NCBI GenBank assembly: GCA_030523825.1
Contig: JAUNHU010000007.1
Coordinates: 1-59,372 of the forward strand
DNA from: Lautropia sp.
GTDB lineage: Bacteria; Pseudomonadota; Gammaproteobacteria; Burkholderiales; Burkholderiaceae_E
Length of the DNA stretch: 59,372 nucleotides
Reading direction: 5' to 3'
The notes under the pieces were generated by a model. It did not search any database and was not told the DNA's origin. It saw only the letters and a list, made by a program, of their open reading frames with translations. The translations under genes and the position numbers were made by a program. Positions 20,602 through 28,879 of this stretch are shown here, one piece after another; the first letter of the stretch is position 1, and the number at the start of each line of letters is the position of its first letter.

Positions 20602-21456
20602 TTACGAGATTGTCGTGAATATCCGGTTCTTCAGCCGGTGGCCGCTGTTTTCGTCGTGTGCAAATTGGGTAATTGTCGGTTTGCGGCTGCACAGTTCCCG
20701 CATTCGCCGGGTGCTGTCGTTGTGCAGGTCGGCGTCGATGGCCACGCCATCCACTTCGCCCCTGAGCATGGCTGCCTCGGTGTAGGCGGCGTCACCGGCC
20801 AGCAATACATAGTGCTCGCCCTGGTCGATGATGACCGACAGGTGGCCCAGGGTGTGTCCCGGTGTGGGCACGAGCCGGATGCGTCCGTCTGCGGTGAGTT
20901 TCCGGCTGCTGGCAAAACTCTCGAAGGGGCCGTCATCGAAGCTGATGCCGCTGGGGTTGAACCACTTGGGGTAGTGCATGTTCAGGTAGCCCTGCATCGG
21001 GCCATTGCTTGCGAGGCAGGCTTCCTTTTCGGTGTGGCTGAGCACGAATTCGCTGTGGGGAAAATGGTGAATGCCGCCGGCGTGATCGCCGTGCATGTGT
21101 GTCATCACCACCCATTTCACGCGGTGGGGATCAAGTCCCAGGGCGCGGATGCGTTCGCCGACTTCTTCTTCCGGTTTTACCCAGCGCCGTTCGCAGAACT
21201 GCATGAACGGATGCCACCACGGTTGATACCCCTTGTCGTTGGCATGGGCGCTTTCGCCGGTGTCCACCACGATCAATCCTTCGGGGTGCTCGATCAGATA
21301 GCAACCGATGGGCAGTCTCGGCGACCAGTGCGGGTCGATGAGCACGTCGAACACCCGGGCAGGGCGTTTGCGAAAGCGGGCAACCTGATGCCGGGACTTG
21401 ATCTGCACGTCGCCCGTCTGGATGGGGTGAAGCCTGATGTCTGACATGTCTGGCAC
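20602..21456 (-). CDS. Metallo-beta-lactamase-fold hydrolase, N-acyl homoserine lactonase-like
   Basis: The 284-residue protein has the metallo-beta-lactamase fold. The dinuclear zinc motif is VVMTHMHGDHAGG near residue 116, followed by LVPTPGHTLGHLSVI near 196 and LLAGDAAYTEAAM near 217, and the PIGCYLIEHPEGLIVVDTG strand pair at the front. Overall it resembles AiiA-type AHL lactonases, which open the lactone ring of quorum signals, but the substrate could be another lactone or ester. It is the last gene of a reverse-strand cluster, 64 bp downstream of a Crp/Fnr regulator that may control it. Confidence 0.82.
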   Translation of the reverse strand: MPDMSDIRLHPIQTGDVQIKSRHQVARFRKRPARVFDVLIDPHWSPRLPIGCYLIEHPEGLIVVDTGESAHANDKGYQPWWHPFMQFCERRWVKPEEEVGERIRALGLDPHRVKWVVMTHMHGDHAGGIHHFPHSEFVLSHTEKEACLASNGPMQGYLNMHYPKWFNPSGISFDDGPFESFASSRKLTADGRIRLVPTPGHTLGHLSVIIDQGEHYVLLAGDAAYTEAAMLRGEVDGVAIDADLHNDSTRRMRELCSRKPTITQFAHDENSGHRLKNRIFTTIS

Positions 21457-21519
21457 TCCGCCAACACGAGGAGGCGGCAGTATAGGCAGGTTGCCGCGAG
21501 ACGGGCTGACAGAAAACGG

Positions 21520-22116
21520 TCAGTTGCCGGCCAGTTTCTTGCGAATGGCCGTGAGCGTCTGGCGGCGGATGCCCAGGTAGGAGCACAGATCGGACACCGA
21601 CAGGCGGCTGAACAGCTCCGGGTCGTCCTGCATGAAGTCCTGATAGCGTTGTTCGGCCTTGGTGATGAGAAAGCGCTCGGTTCTGCGCACATAGGCGAAC
21701 AGTGCCTGTTCGAGCATGATCCGGTAAAAGCGTTCCAGTTCGGGCATGTCCCGGCAGCAGTCGTTGAAATGCGTGAATGGCATCAGCACCAGCGTGCTGG
21801 CTTCGACGGCCACGAAGTCGTAGCGGGCGGGTTCTCCGTTGCGCATGGCGTAGTAATCGCCAGCGCCGGTGTGCTCTCTGAAGAAATTGACATTCACCTG
21901 CTCGCCCTGGCTGTCAGTGTAGACGGCCTTGAGCAGGCCACGGGCCACATAGGCCACCTGCGTCGGGGTGTCGCCCTGGTGGATGAAGACCTGTCGTGCG
22001 GGCAGTTCCAGCACCTGCAAGCCCCCGCCGACCCGTTGCAGTGCCGCGTCGCTCAGGCCCGGGCAATGGTGGTGGATGGTGTCGAGCAGCGCTTTTATCC
22101 AGGGGGATGGGGGCAT
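21520..22116 (-). CDS. Crp/Fnr family transcriptional regulator
   Basis: This is a 198-residue regulator with a cyclic-nucleotide-binding-like beta-roll (LPARQVFIHQGDTPTQVAYVARGLLKAVY near residues 34-62) and a C-terminal helix-turn-helix LSVSDLCSYLGIRRQTLTAIRKKLAG. There is no N-terminal cysteine cluster of the Fnr type. The start at 22116 gives the common length; a longer reading to 22191 or 22254 is open and contains an AAGAAGGAGGAAA run at about 22160, so the start is uncertain. It lies between the monooxygenase and the lactonase genes, transcribed with them. Confidence 0.85.
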   Translation of the reverse strand: MPPSPWIKALLDTIHHHCPGLSDAALQRVGGGLQVLELPARQVFIHQGDTPTQVAYVARGLLKAVYTDSQGEQVNVNFFREHTGAGDYYAMRNGEPARYDFVAVEASTLVLMPFTHFNDCCRDMPELERFYRIMLEQALFAYVRRTERFLITKAEQRYQDFMQDDPELFSRLSVSDLCSYLGIRRQTLTAIRKKLAGN

Positions 22117-22275
22117 GGTCGGGGCGATGGGATTTCGGTGGCAGGCGTGTTGCCGATTTTCCTCCTTCTTTTGCGCATGGCAAGGATGCATGCATCCGCC
22201 CGATGCGGGGTGTACGAGATTACGCAATCTCTTTGTTTCGAGAAAAATGCACACCCTACGCGATGCGGGATGTGC

Positions 22276-23298
22276 TCAGGAGCCTCCCAATGCCGGAAAT
22301 TCCGGCAGCACGTATTCCGCCAGTTCAGCCAGCACGTCCTTTGCCGGGCGGCGTGATGCTTTCAGGTTGAAGGCGATGTGGTTGACGCCGGCATCGCGCA
22401 GGCGGCTCAGGTGTTCTAGCAGCGCATGCCGTCCTGCCGCCATGCCGGCATGGATGGGGGTGAGGGGCGCGTCGGGATCGGGCAGGAGGTCGAAGAACTG
22501 GCCCTGCGCAAAGGGGCGGAAGGCATCGCCTGCGTGCTGCGCGGCTATTTGTCTCCACGTCGAGACGAGTTGGCGGGTGCGGTCGGCGTCGATGTAATAG
22601 TAGAACCAGGCATCGCTCTGGTGGGCGATCCAGTCCATGTCCTGCTGGCTGCGTCCCACCACCACGAGGGGTAATCGCCCGTGCACGGGTTTGGGAATCA
22701 CGTCGAGATTTCCCCCGAAGCGGCCGTGGCGGGGGAAATGCCCCTGCGGGAAGCGCGTTTCGCTCGCCTGGCGGATCATCGCCAGCGCCTCACGGAAGCG
22801 TTCTCCGCGATGCGCGTAATCGTCTTCCACGCCAAAGAGCGGGTACTCGGTGGGGCGATCGCCCGAGGCCACGCCGAGCAGCATCCGGCCACCGGACAGG
22901 TGGTCGATGGATGCTGCTGCCTTCGCCGCATGCACGGGGTGTCGCAGGGTGATGACGGCAGCAGCCGTGCCGAGTGCGATCTGCCGGGTGCGGGCCGCCA
23001 GAAAGGCCAGGTAGGTGAACGGGTCGAACACCTGACCCACATCGCCGAAACCGGGGTCGAAGGTGGGCACATCGCGTGCCCAGAGTGCGGCAAACCCCAG
23101 CTCGTCGGCCAGTTGGGCCAGCTCGCCGTGGCCCTGCATGGTGGGGGCGGGGCTGTCGGGATAGCCCTCCAGCGGCAGGATGAAACCCAGGGTCAGCTTG
23201 CCGGGGGCAAAGGTGCGCCGAAAGCCGGCATGGGCGATGGGGGTTGCCAGCGTGGTGGCGCTGTCATCCGGTGCCGTGTGTGTGGAGGGCGTGTTCAT
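22276..23298 (-). CDS. Luciferase-like (LLM class) flavin-dependent oxidoreductase
   Basis: The 340-residue protein is a bacterial-luciferase-like TIM barrel using reduced flavin. Visible family features are LTLGFILPLEGYPDSPAPT near residue 35, ADELGFAALWARDVPTFDPGFGDVGQVFDPFTYLAFLAART near 63-103, IALGTAAAVITLRHPVHAAKAAASIDHLSGGRMLLGVASGD near 106-146, and PLVVVGRSQQDMDWIAHQSDAW near 207. It looks like the BA3436-type subgroup of unknown substrate. It follows the MDR dehydrogenase by 16 bp and is probably co-transcribed with it. Confidence 0.85.
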   Translation of the reverse strand: MNTPSTHTAPDDSATTLATPIAHAGFRRTFAPGKLTLGFILPLEGYPDSPAPTMQGHGELAQLADELGFAALWARDVPTFDPGFGDVGQVFDPFTYLAFLAARTRQIALGTAAAVITLRHPVHAAKAAASIDHLSGGRMLLGVASGDRPTEYPLFGVEDDYAHRGERFREALAMIRQASETRFPQGHFPRHGRFGGNLDVIPKPVHGRLPLVVVGRSQQDMDWIAHQSDAWFYYYIDADRTRQLVSTWRQIAAQHAGDAFRPFAQGQFFDLLPDPDAPLTPIHAGMAAGRHALLEHLSRLRDAGVNHIAFNLKASRRPAKDVLAELAEYVLPEFPALGGS

Positions 23299-23314
23299 GG
23301 GTTTGCGTCCCGGT

Positions 23315-24337
23315 TCATGCGTTGCCGATGCGGATCACGATCTTGCCAAAGGCGCCACGGCCCAGGTGCTCGTAAGCCTGGATGGCCTCGTCGAAAGTGT
23401 AGACCCGGTCGATGACCGGCTTGATGCCGTGGCGGTCGAGGAAGGGGTTCATCCGGTCGAAGGAGGTGCGGGGCGCGACGGCGATGCCACGGATGGTGGT
23501 TTGCCGGAAGATGACGGGCATCAGTTCGAGCGCGCAGGTCTGCCCGCTGAGGAAGCCCACCTGGGCAATGACGCCGCCGACCTTCGTGGCCTGCACGGAC
23601 TGGTTCAGGCCATTGCCGCCGGCCACGTCGATGGTCACATCCACGCCCTGGCCGTCGGTCAGAGCCAGCACTTCCCGCGCCCAATCCGGGTGCGAGCGGT
23701 AGTTGATGCCGTCGCTGGCGCCCAGTTGCCGGATGCGGGCGAGGCTGGCATCGTTGCTCGATGTGGCGATGACCCGTGCGCCATGCGCTGCGGCAATCTG
23801 GGCGGCAAAGATCGAGACGCCGCCGGTGCCCTGCACCAGCACGGTCTGACCGGGTTCCAGCCGGCCCACGTCCATCAGCGAATACCAGGCGGTGAGCGCG
23901 GCAATGGGCAGGGTCGCCGCTTCCTCGTCGGACATCGACGCCGGTGCCGCGACGGCACCGTTTTCATGCAGGATCATGTATTCCGCCAGCCCGCCTGGCA
24001 GCGGCATGCCAAGGCAGTACATCGGCTCGTCGGGGCCGGGGGTACCGTCCAGCCAGCGCGAGTACAGGTGCGAATTGACCCGGTCGCCCACCTTGAAGCG
24101 GGTCACGCCGTCGCCCACCGCCACCACTTCGCCCACGGCATCCGACACCGGGATCAGCGGCTTCGGCACCAGGTGGGGTTCGTAGATGCCATCCACGATG
24201 GCCTTGTCGCGGAAGTTGAGCGACACGGCCGACACCTTGATGAGCAGTTCGCCTGCCTTGGGGGTCGGGGTTTCGACTTCGCGCTGACGCAGGTTGTGGA
24301 GTCCGAAATCGTCGAGCAGCCATGCTTTCATGGTCAT
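23315..24337 (-). CDS. MDR-family NAD(P)-dependent alcohol dehydrogenase / quinone oxidoreductase
   Basis: The 340-residue medium-chain dehydrogenase has the GroES-like N-terminal domain (AVSLNFRDKAIVDGIY near residue 37, VGEVVAVGDGVTRFKVGDRV near 70) and a Rossmann domain with GQTVLVQGTGGVSIFAAQIAAAHGARVIATSS near 162-193. The cysteine cluster of the structural zinc is absent, so it is closer to quinone-oxidoreductase-like members than to classical zinc alcohol dehydrogenases. It is the first gene of a reverse-strand cluster and divergent from a LysR regulator, its likely controller. Confidence 0.88.
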   Translation of the reverse strand: MTMKAWLLDDFGLHNLRQREVETPTPKAGELLIKVSAVSLNFRDKAIVDGIYEPHLVPKPLIPVSDAVGEVVAVGDGVTRFKVGDRVNSHLYSRWLDGTPGPDEPMYCLGMPLPGGLAEYMILHENGAVAAPASMSDEEAATLPIAALTAWYSLMDVGRLEPGQTVLVQGTGGVSIFAAQIAAAHGARVIATSSNDASLARIRQLGASDGINYRSHPDWAREVLALTDGQGVDVTIDVAGGNGLNQSVQATKVGGVIAQVGFLSGQTCALELMPVIFRQTTIRGIAVAPRTSFDRMNPFLDRHGIKPVIDRVYTFDEAIQAYEHLGRGAFGKIVIRIGNA

Positions 24338-24568
24338 CTGAATATCTCCTGATGAAGGGGGCAGGGAATGGGGCCGGGCAGTGCCGTCTGGCGCAGGGGG
24401 GCAGCTCGTGCGGTCTGCCCATGTGACCGGGTGGTGAGGTTGTCAGGAGGCGATTCTATGTTTCCGTGTTTTATCCGTGGTCGAAGTTTTGGCGTAAGAT
24501 TGGAGAATGAAATGATCCAATGATCGCTGGCTGAATGCCCCGGCGGGGCCGGGGAGCGGCACCACAGG
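24338..24568 (+). promoter_or_regulatory. Divergent promoter region between MDR dehydrogenase and LysR gene
   Basis: A 231-bp divergent gap. Its right half (about 24455-24525) is AT-rich, with TTTCCGTGTTTTATCCG, and is the probable site of both promoters and of a LysR box. No unambiguous T-N11-A operator could be picked by eye. Confidence 0.4.
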
Positions 24569-25486
24569 ATGAGAAACCCCATGCGCGAAGACCGTTTCGA
24601 TGGTGTTGCCCTTTTCATCACCGTCGTGGAGGCCGGCAGCTTTGCGGCCGCTGCCAACCGCGTTCATCTGACGCGCTCTGCCGTGGCCAAGGCGGTGGCC
24701 CGGCTGGAAACCCGGCTCGGGGTGCGCCTCTTTCAGCGCACCACCCGCCAGCAGGTGCTCACCGACGAGGGTATGCGTTACTACGAGCACTGCTGCCGGC
24801 TGATGGCAGAACTCCGCGAGCTGGAGTCCGCGCTGCACGAGGGACGGCAGGAGGTGGAGGGGCGGGTGCGCATCAGTGCGCCGGTGCTGTTCGGGCGCCG
24901 CTGTGTGGCGCCGGTATTGCGCGGGCTGGTGCGGGCACATCCCCGTCTGGTGGTGGAGGCCGAGTTCTCGGATCGCGTCGTCGATGTGGTGGCGGACGGA
25001 TTCGATCTGGTGGTTCGCATCGGTGCGCTGGCCGATTCCGGTTCCCTGGTGGCGCGCAAGCTCGGCGAGCAGCGGATGGCGATCTTTGCCTCACCAGCCT
25101 ATCTTGCCGTGCATGGCCGGCCCTCCAGTGTGGCTGAACTGAAGCAGCACACCGGCATTCTCTATGGCAAATCGGCTGCCACCCGAAGCTGGCAATTACG
25201 GGATGAGAGCGGCGCGAGTCACACCATCCTGCTGGAAGGGCGGGAACGATACGATGACCTGCAGGCGGTGGCCGATTCGGCCATTGCAGGGGGCGGACTG
25301 GCCTGGCTGCCGCGCTGGCTGGGCGCGCCGCACGTGGCCTCGGGCGAGCTGGCGCTGGTGATGGACAGCGATCGGGTGCTGTCGGTGGACATCCATGTGC
25401 TGTGGCCGCAGAACCGCTATCTGCCGCTGCGGGTGCGCACCCTCATCGACGCGCTGACGGATCAGGTGCCTGGGCTGCTGGGGTGA
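24569..25486 (+). CDS. LysR family transcriptional regulator
   Basis: The 305-residue regulator has the LysR winged helix-turn-helix (FDGVALFITVVEAGSFAAAANRVHLTRSAVAKAVARLETRLGVRLFQRTTR, residues about 10-60) and a periplasmic-binding-like effector domain (RVRISAPVLFGRRCVAPVLRG near 100, GSLVARKLGEQRMAIFASPAYL near 155). A second ATG at 24581 (MREDRFDG) is an equally good start. It is divergent from the MDR-LLM-Crp-lactonase cluster and probably regulates it. The effector is unknown. Confidence 0.92.
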   Translation: MRNPMREDRFDGVALFITVVEAGSFAAAANRVHLTRSAVAKAVARLETRLGVRLFQRTTRQQVLTDEGMRYYEHCCRLMAELRELESALHEGRQEVEGRVRISAPVLFGRRCVAPVLRGLVRAHPRLVVEAEFSDRVVDVVADGFDLVVRIGALADSGSLVARKLGEQRMAIFASPAYLAVHGRPSSVAELKQHTGILYGKSAATRSWQLRDESGASHTILLEGRERYDDLQAVADSAIAGGGLAWLPRWLGAPHVASGELALVMDSDRVLSVDIHVLWPQNRYLPLRVRTLIDALTDQVPGLLG

Positions 25487-25631
25487 GTGCAGATCCCGCA
25501 TCAGTTTCAATGGTCGGAGCGGCCCCCTGTATCGAAGGCAGGGTGAAATTCTTCTGCCATGCGGAAGCCTTCCCGAACAGGGGAAGGACTGACCGTGCTC
25601 TGATATCGAAAACACAGCGACGGTTTTTCCT

Positions 25632-25707
25632 GCGGGAAGGCCGCGCGACCCGGCGGCTCTACGCCGTCAAGCGCCGAATGCGCCGCCGGGCCGCACGCCC
25701 TTACCGT
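25632..25707 (+). repeat. 76-nt hairpin repeat R5
   Basis: Fifth 76-nt palindrome, with loop CTCTACGCCGTCAAGCGCC and some stem drift. TGATATCGAAAACACAGCG starts at 25601, again 31 nt upstream. The flank from about 25499 matches the flank of R4, and GCATCGAAGGCACGATGAAG recurs just after the hairpin at about 25718. The stretch 25487-25798 contains only these repeats, between lysR and the CRISPR island boundary. Confidence 0.9.
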
Positions 25708-25798
25708 TGTGGCCCCCTGCATCGAAGGCACGATGAAGTTTTTTCGCTACGGGGAAGTTCCCTGATGGAAAGGATTGGCGCTCCTCTCACAACGGGAG

Positions 25799-25959
25799 TC
25801 AATCCCGCGCCGGCTCCTGATCCGGGGCGATGGGGCCTTCCGGTTCGTGTTCCTGCTGTGCCGTGTTGCTGGCAGGACGGGTGCCGATGGTGATCGGCAG
25901 TTCCAGCTCCTGCCCGCTGCGGATCAGGCGGAAACTGGCGGTTGAGCCGGGCGTGAGGC
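25799..25959 (-). repeat. 161-bp direct repeat, left end of CRISPR-Cas island (copy of htrA 3' end)
   Basis: Base for base identical to 36344-36504, which is the last 161 bp of the htrA gene. On the minus strand it encodes the last 52 or so residues of HtrA, from LTPGSTASFRLIRSG to PDQEPARD and the stop, but the upstream part of the gene is missing here. Similarity ends abruptly at 25959. It marks the left boundary of the island carrying cas3 through the CRISPR array. Confidence 0.95.
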
Positions 25960-26154
25960 TTAGATCGCTAGCGCGGTTTCGGGTGGCCATCTCCATTCTT
26001 GGCCGCAGAGACAGCAGAAGCCGCTGCTTGTCACCAAAAACCTACAGTTCTTTGGTTGTTTTTTGCGGAAGAGGGCTGTTACACGCGACTGTTTGTACTA
26101 TTTCCGAAAGCACAAGAAATAGTTTGCAAAAGGGCTGTCTTCACGGGATGAGAG
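25960..26154 (+). promoter_or_regulatory. Upstream region of the cas operon
   Basis: 195 bp between the htrA-derived repeat and cas3 with no gene. It becomes AT-rich from about 26030, including TTTGGTTGTTTTTTGCGG and a weak inverted pair TATTTC/GAAATA around 26099-26121. The cas promoter is probably here; no regulator can be assigned. Confidence 0.45.
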
Positions 26155-28872
26155 ATGGACATTCGGATGCAGCGGGGAACGTGGATACCTTGGGGCAAGC
26201 TGTCGGATGACCGGATGCGGCTCCATCCTCTTCTGGATCATCAGATGGACGTGGCCAGTGTAATGCTGGCCTTGACCAAGGTCATCGGTATCAGGCGTGC
26301 TTTGGAGCGTGCGGCGGGCAGATCCTTGTCCGACATTGATGTTACCCGTCTCGGAGCTTTAGCCTATTTGCACGATATTGGCAAGGCCTCAACGGGGTTT
26401 CAGGTTCGCTTCTGGGAAGGAGGGGGGCGTGAGCGTCGGCCTGCCTATTGGCATGTAAAACCCTGCGGACATGGGCCGCAGGGGTGGAGTTTGTTCCAGG
26501 GAAGCCTTGCTGGTGCCGAGCGGATCCTGGCCGGTTTGCCGCTGGAGGAAATGGATGGCTGGGGAGCGTCCACATTTGAACTGCTGCATGCAAGCATCAG
26601 TCATCATGGTCGGCCGGTGACTCCCGTGGATGTCGAGTCGATCTGGACACCAATCCGGGATGGGCACGTACTTATCTATGACCCTGCCGAAACCGTCGCT
26701 GCAATGGGTCAGGCGCTTCGGCAGCACTTTGCAGCCGCATTTGTGGATGATGCCGATGAATTGCCTGCCAGGCCGGAGTTCTCGCATCTGTTTGCGGGGC
26801 TCGTGCAGTTGGCTGACTGGTTGGGGTCGGATACCCGGGAGGGTTTCTTTCCGTTCTCTCAAGCCGATGAAGTGAGGGCCTTGACGGCGCCTGGTCGGGC
26901 GCGTCATGCGATCCGGGCCGTGGGAATAGATGCTGGTGACTGGCAGAGCCGACAAGCCAGAACCACAGACAGCTTTGCGCAGGCGTTCCAGGTACCGGCA
27001 CCACGACAGATGCAGGCGGCGATGGCCGCTGATGATCTGGGGGCGCTGGTCATTCTGGAGGCAGAAACGGGCAGCGGCAAAACAGAGGCTGCCCTGTGGC
27101 GCTTCCTGCATCTGTGGCGAGCAGGGCTGGTTGACAGCCTGTACTTTGCGCTTCCGACGAGAGTGGCCGCTAGTCAGCTGTATGAACGGGTTCGTGCCTT
27201 TGTCGAGCAAGCTTGGAGCAGTGACAGACCTGTGGTACTACGGGCATTGCCTGGCTATACCGCAGCTGATGGCGAGAGTTTTCAGGCGCTGCCGGAGTTT
27301 AAGGTGCTCTGGCACGATGAACCTTCCGATGAAGATGCCGAGCGGCGTTGGGCTGCAGAGTCTCCCAAGCGATATCTGGCCGCCACTCTTGCAGTGGGAA
27401 CAATTGATCAGGCTTTGCTGGGAAGTTTGCAGATCAAACATGCGCACATGCGGCAGGCCATGTTGTCGCGAAGCCTGTTGGTGATCGACGAGGTCCATGC
27501 ATCGGATTCGTATATGACACGTTTGTCAGAACATTTGCTGCGTGTTCATCTGGCCTGCGGTGGTCAGGCACTGCTGTTGTCAGCGACCTTGGGAGCCATT
27601 GCAAGAACACGCTATCTGTCCCTGGGCCCTGGAGGGGAGTCAAAGGACATAGTGCCAGGGCTTGCCGAGGCGGCCGGTGTTCCGTATCCGGCGGTTTCCT
27701 GTTGGCAGGGTGAAGGACGCGAACCGCGCACTGTTACGAAACAGATCACCGGAAACGCCCGGGAAAAGCGGCTGAGCTGGAAAACGCTTGAAGCAATCGA
27801 CGATTATGAAAGGGTGGCAGCGCTGGCTGTAGAGGCGGCAGCGAAAGGGGCGAGGGTGCTGATTATCCGCAACACGGTACCTGCGGCCATTGAAACGCTA
27901 CATGCCGTGGAGGCGCTGGCCAAAGCACGGCAGCTGGATTGCCTGTTCAAGCTCAACGGTGTCAGTACACTGCATCACAGCAGGTTCAGTCGGGCGGATC
28001 GGCCATTGCTGGACCAGGCCGTTGAACACCAGCTCGGCAAACATCGCGGCTCGGCGTCGGGCTTGATTCTCATCGGCACACAGACGCTTGAACAGAGTCT
28101 GGATATAGATGCCGATCTGTTGATTACCGACCTGTGTCCGATGGATGTCCTGTTGCAGCGGGTTGGGCGCTTGCATCGGCACGAACGACCGAGTGGGAAA
28201 CGTCAGGATGATCGCAGACCTTCAGGGTTTGAATTGCCTTTTGCCTGGGTTCTCATCCCGACAGGCGGGGATCTGGCGCCGATGTTGGACAGACAACGAC
28301 ACGGGCTGGGGCCCATCCGCATCAAGGGCCAGCCCATGGGAGGCGTCTATGCAGATCTGCGGGTTCTGGAGGCAACGCGACGTCTGATCGTGGAGAAAGC
28401 CGAGCGTTGCATTCCTGCGGACAACCGGGAATTGGTGGAAAAAGCGACCCATCCCGAGGCGCTGGATAACATCGCGGCTGAGCTGGGGGGGCGTTGGCAG
28501 CGCTTCGGACAGGAGTATGACGGCGGGCTGAGGGCGGTGGAAAGCGTTGCCGAAATTCATGCCATCGCTTTCGAGTGCCCGTTTGATTGTTTCCGATCAC
28601 GTAGTGAAGACGAGTTCGTCATCGGCAGCCGATTGGGGGCTGCCGACCGCCTCTTGGTGTTCAGTGAGGAGCCAATGGGGCCCTTTGGGATCCCCGTCAG
28701 GCAGCTGACCCTGCGCCATCACATGGTGGAAAGGGGGTTGCCCGCCGATGTTGTGCCAACACGGCTGCAGATACTGCCCGATGGTTCCGGTTTCAGCTTC
28801 GTGCTGGGCAGCACGCAGTACCGATACAGTCGATTGGGGGTTGAACGTCTGCCGTCCATGCAAGGAGAGTGA
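26155..28872 (+). CDS. cas3: CRISPR-associated helicase/nuclease Cas3 (type I-E)
   Basis: Cas3 is recruited by Cascade to unwind and degrade target DNA. The 905-residue protein has an N-terminal HD nuclease domain (HPLLDHQMDVASVM near residue 23, YLHDIGKAS with H73-D74, and SISHHGRPV near 145) and a superfamily 2 helicase: Walker A ETGSGKTEAALW near 303, DEVH box VIDEVHASDSYM near 443, SATLG near 480, and motif VI QRVGRLHRHER near 667. All catalytic motifs appear intact. It heads the operon cas3-cas8e-cse2-cas7-cas5-cas6e-cas1-cas2, and its stop is 7 nt before the next start. Confidence 0.95.
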   Translation: MDIRMQRGTWIPWGKLSDDRMRLHPLLDHQMDVASVMLALTKVIGIRRALERAAGRSLSDIDVTRLGALAYLHDIGKASTGFQVRFWEGGGRERRPAYWHVKPCGHGPQGWSLFQGSLAGAERILAGLPLEEMDGWGASTFELLHASISHHGRPVTPVDVESIWTPIRDGHVLIYDPAETVAAMGQALRQHFAAAFVDDADELPARPEFSHLFAGLVQLADWLGSDTREGFFPFSQADEVRALTAPGRARHAIRAVGIDAGDWQSRQARTTDSFAQAFQVPAPRQMQAAMAADDLGALVILEAETGSGKTEAALWRFLHLWRAGLVDSLYFALPTRVAASQLYERVRAFVEQAWSSDRPVVLRALPGYTAADGESFQALPEFKVLWHDEPSDEDAERRWAAESPKRYLAATLAVGTIDQALLGSLQIKHAHMRQAMLSRSLLVIDEVHASDSYMTRLSEHLLRVHLACGGQALLLSATLGAIARTRYLSLGPGGESKDIVPGLAEAAGVPYPAVSCWQGEGREPRTVTKQITGNAREKRLSWKTLEAIDDYERVAALAVEAAAKGARVLIIRNTVPAAIETLHAVEALAKARQLDCLFKLNGVSTLHHSRFSRADRPLLDQAVEHQLGKHRGSASGLILIGTQTLEQSLDIDADLLITDLCPMDVLLQRVGRLHRHERPSGKRQDDRRPSGFELPFAWVLIPTGGDLAPMLDRQRHGLGPIRIKGQPMGGVYADLRVLEATRRLIVEKAERCIPADNRELVEKATHPEALDNIAAELGGRWQRFGQEYDGGLRAVESVAEIHAIAFECPFDCFRSRSEDEFVIGSRLGAADRLLVFSEEPMGPFGIPVRQLTLRHHMVERGLPADVVPTRLQILPDGSGFSFVLGSTQYRYSRLGVERLPSMQGE

Positions 28873-28879
28873 CAGGATC

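Noticed and set aside
14206-25707. Hairpins R1-R5 as integron attC sites
   Set aside because: Size, orientation and cassette position fit loosely, but I see no GTTRRRY/RYYYAAC core pairs, genes lie on both strands relative to the repeats, and no integron integrase is present.
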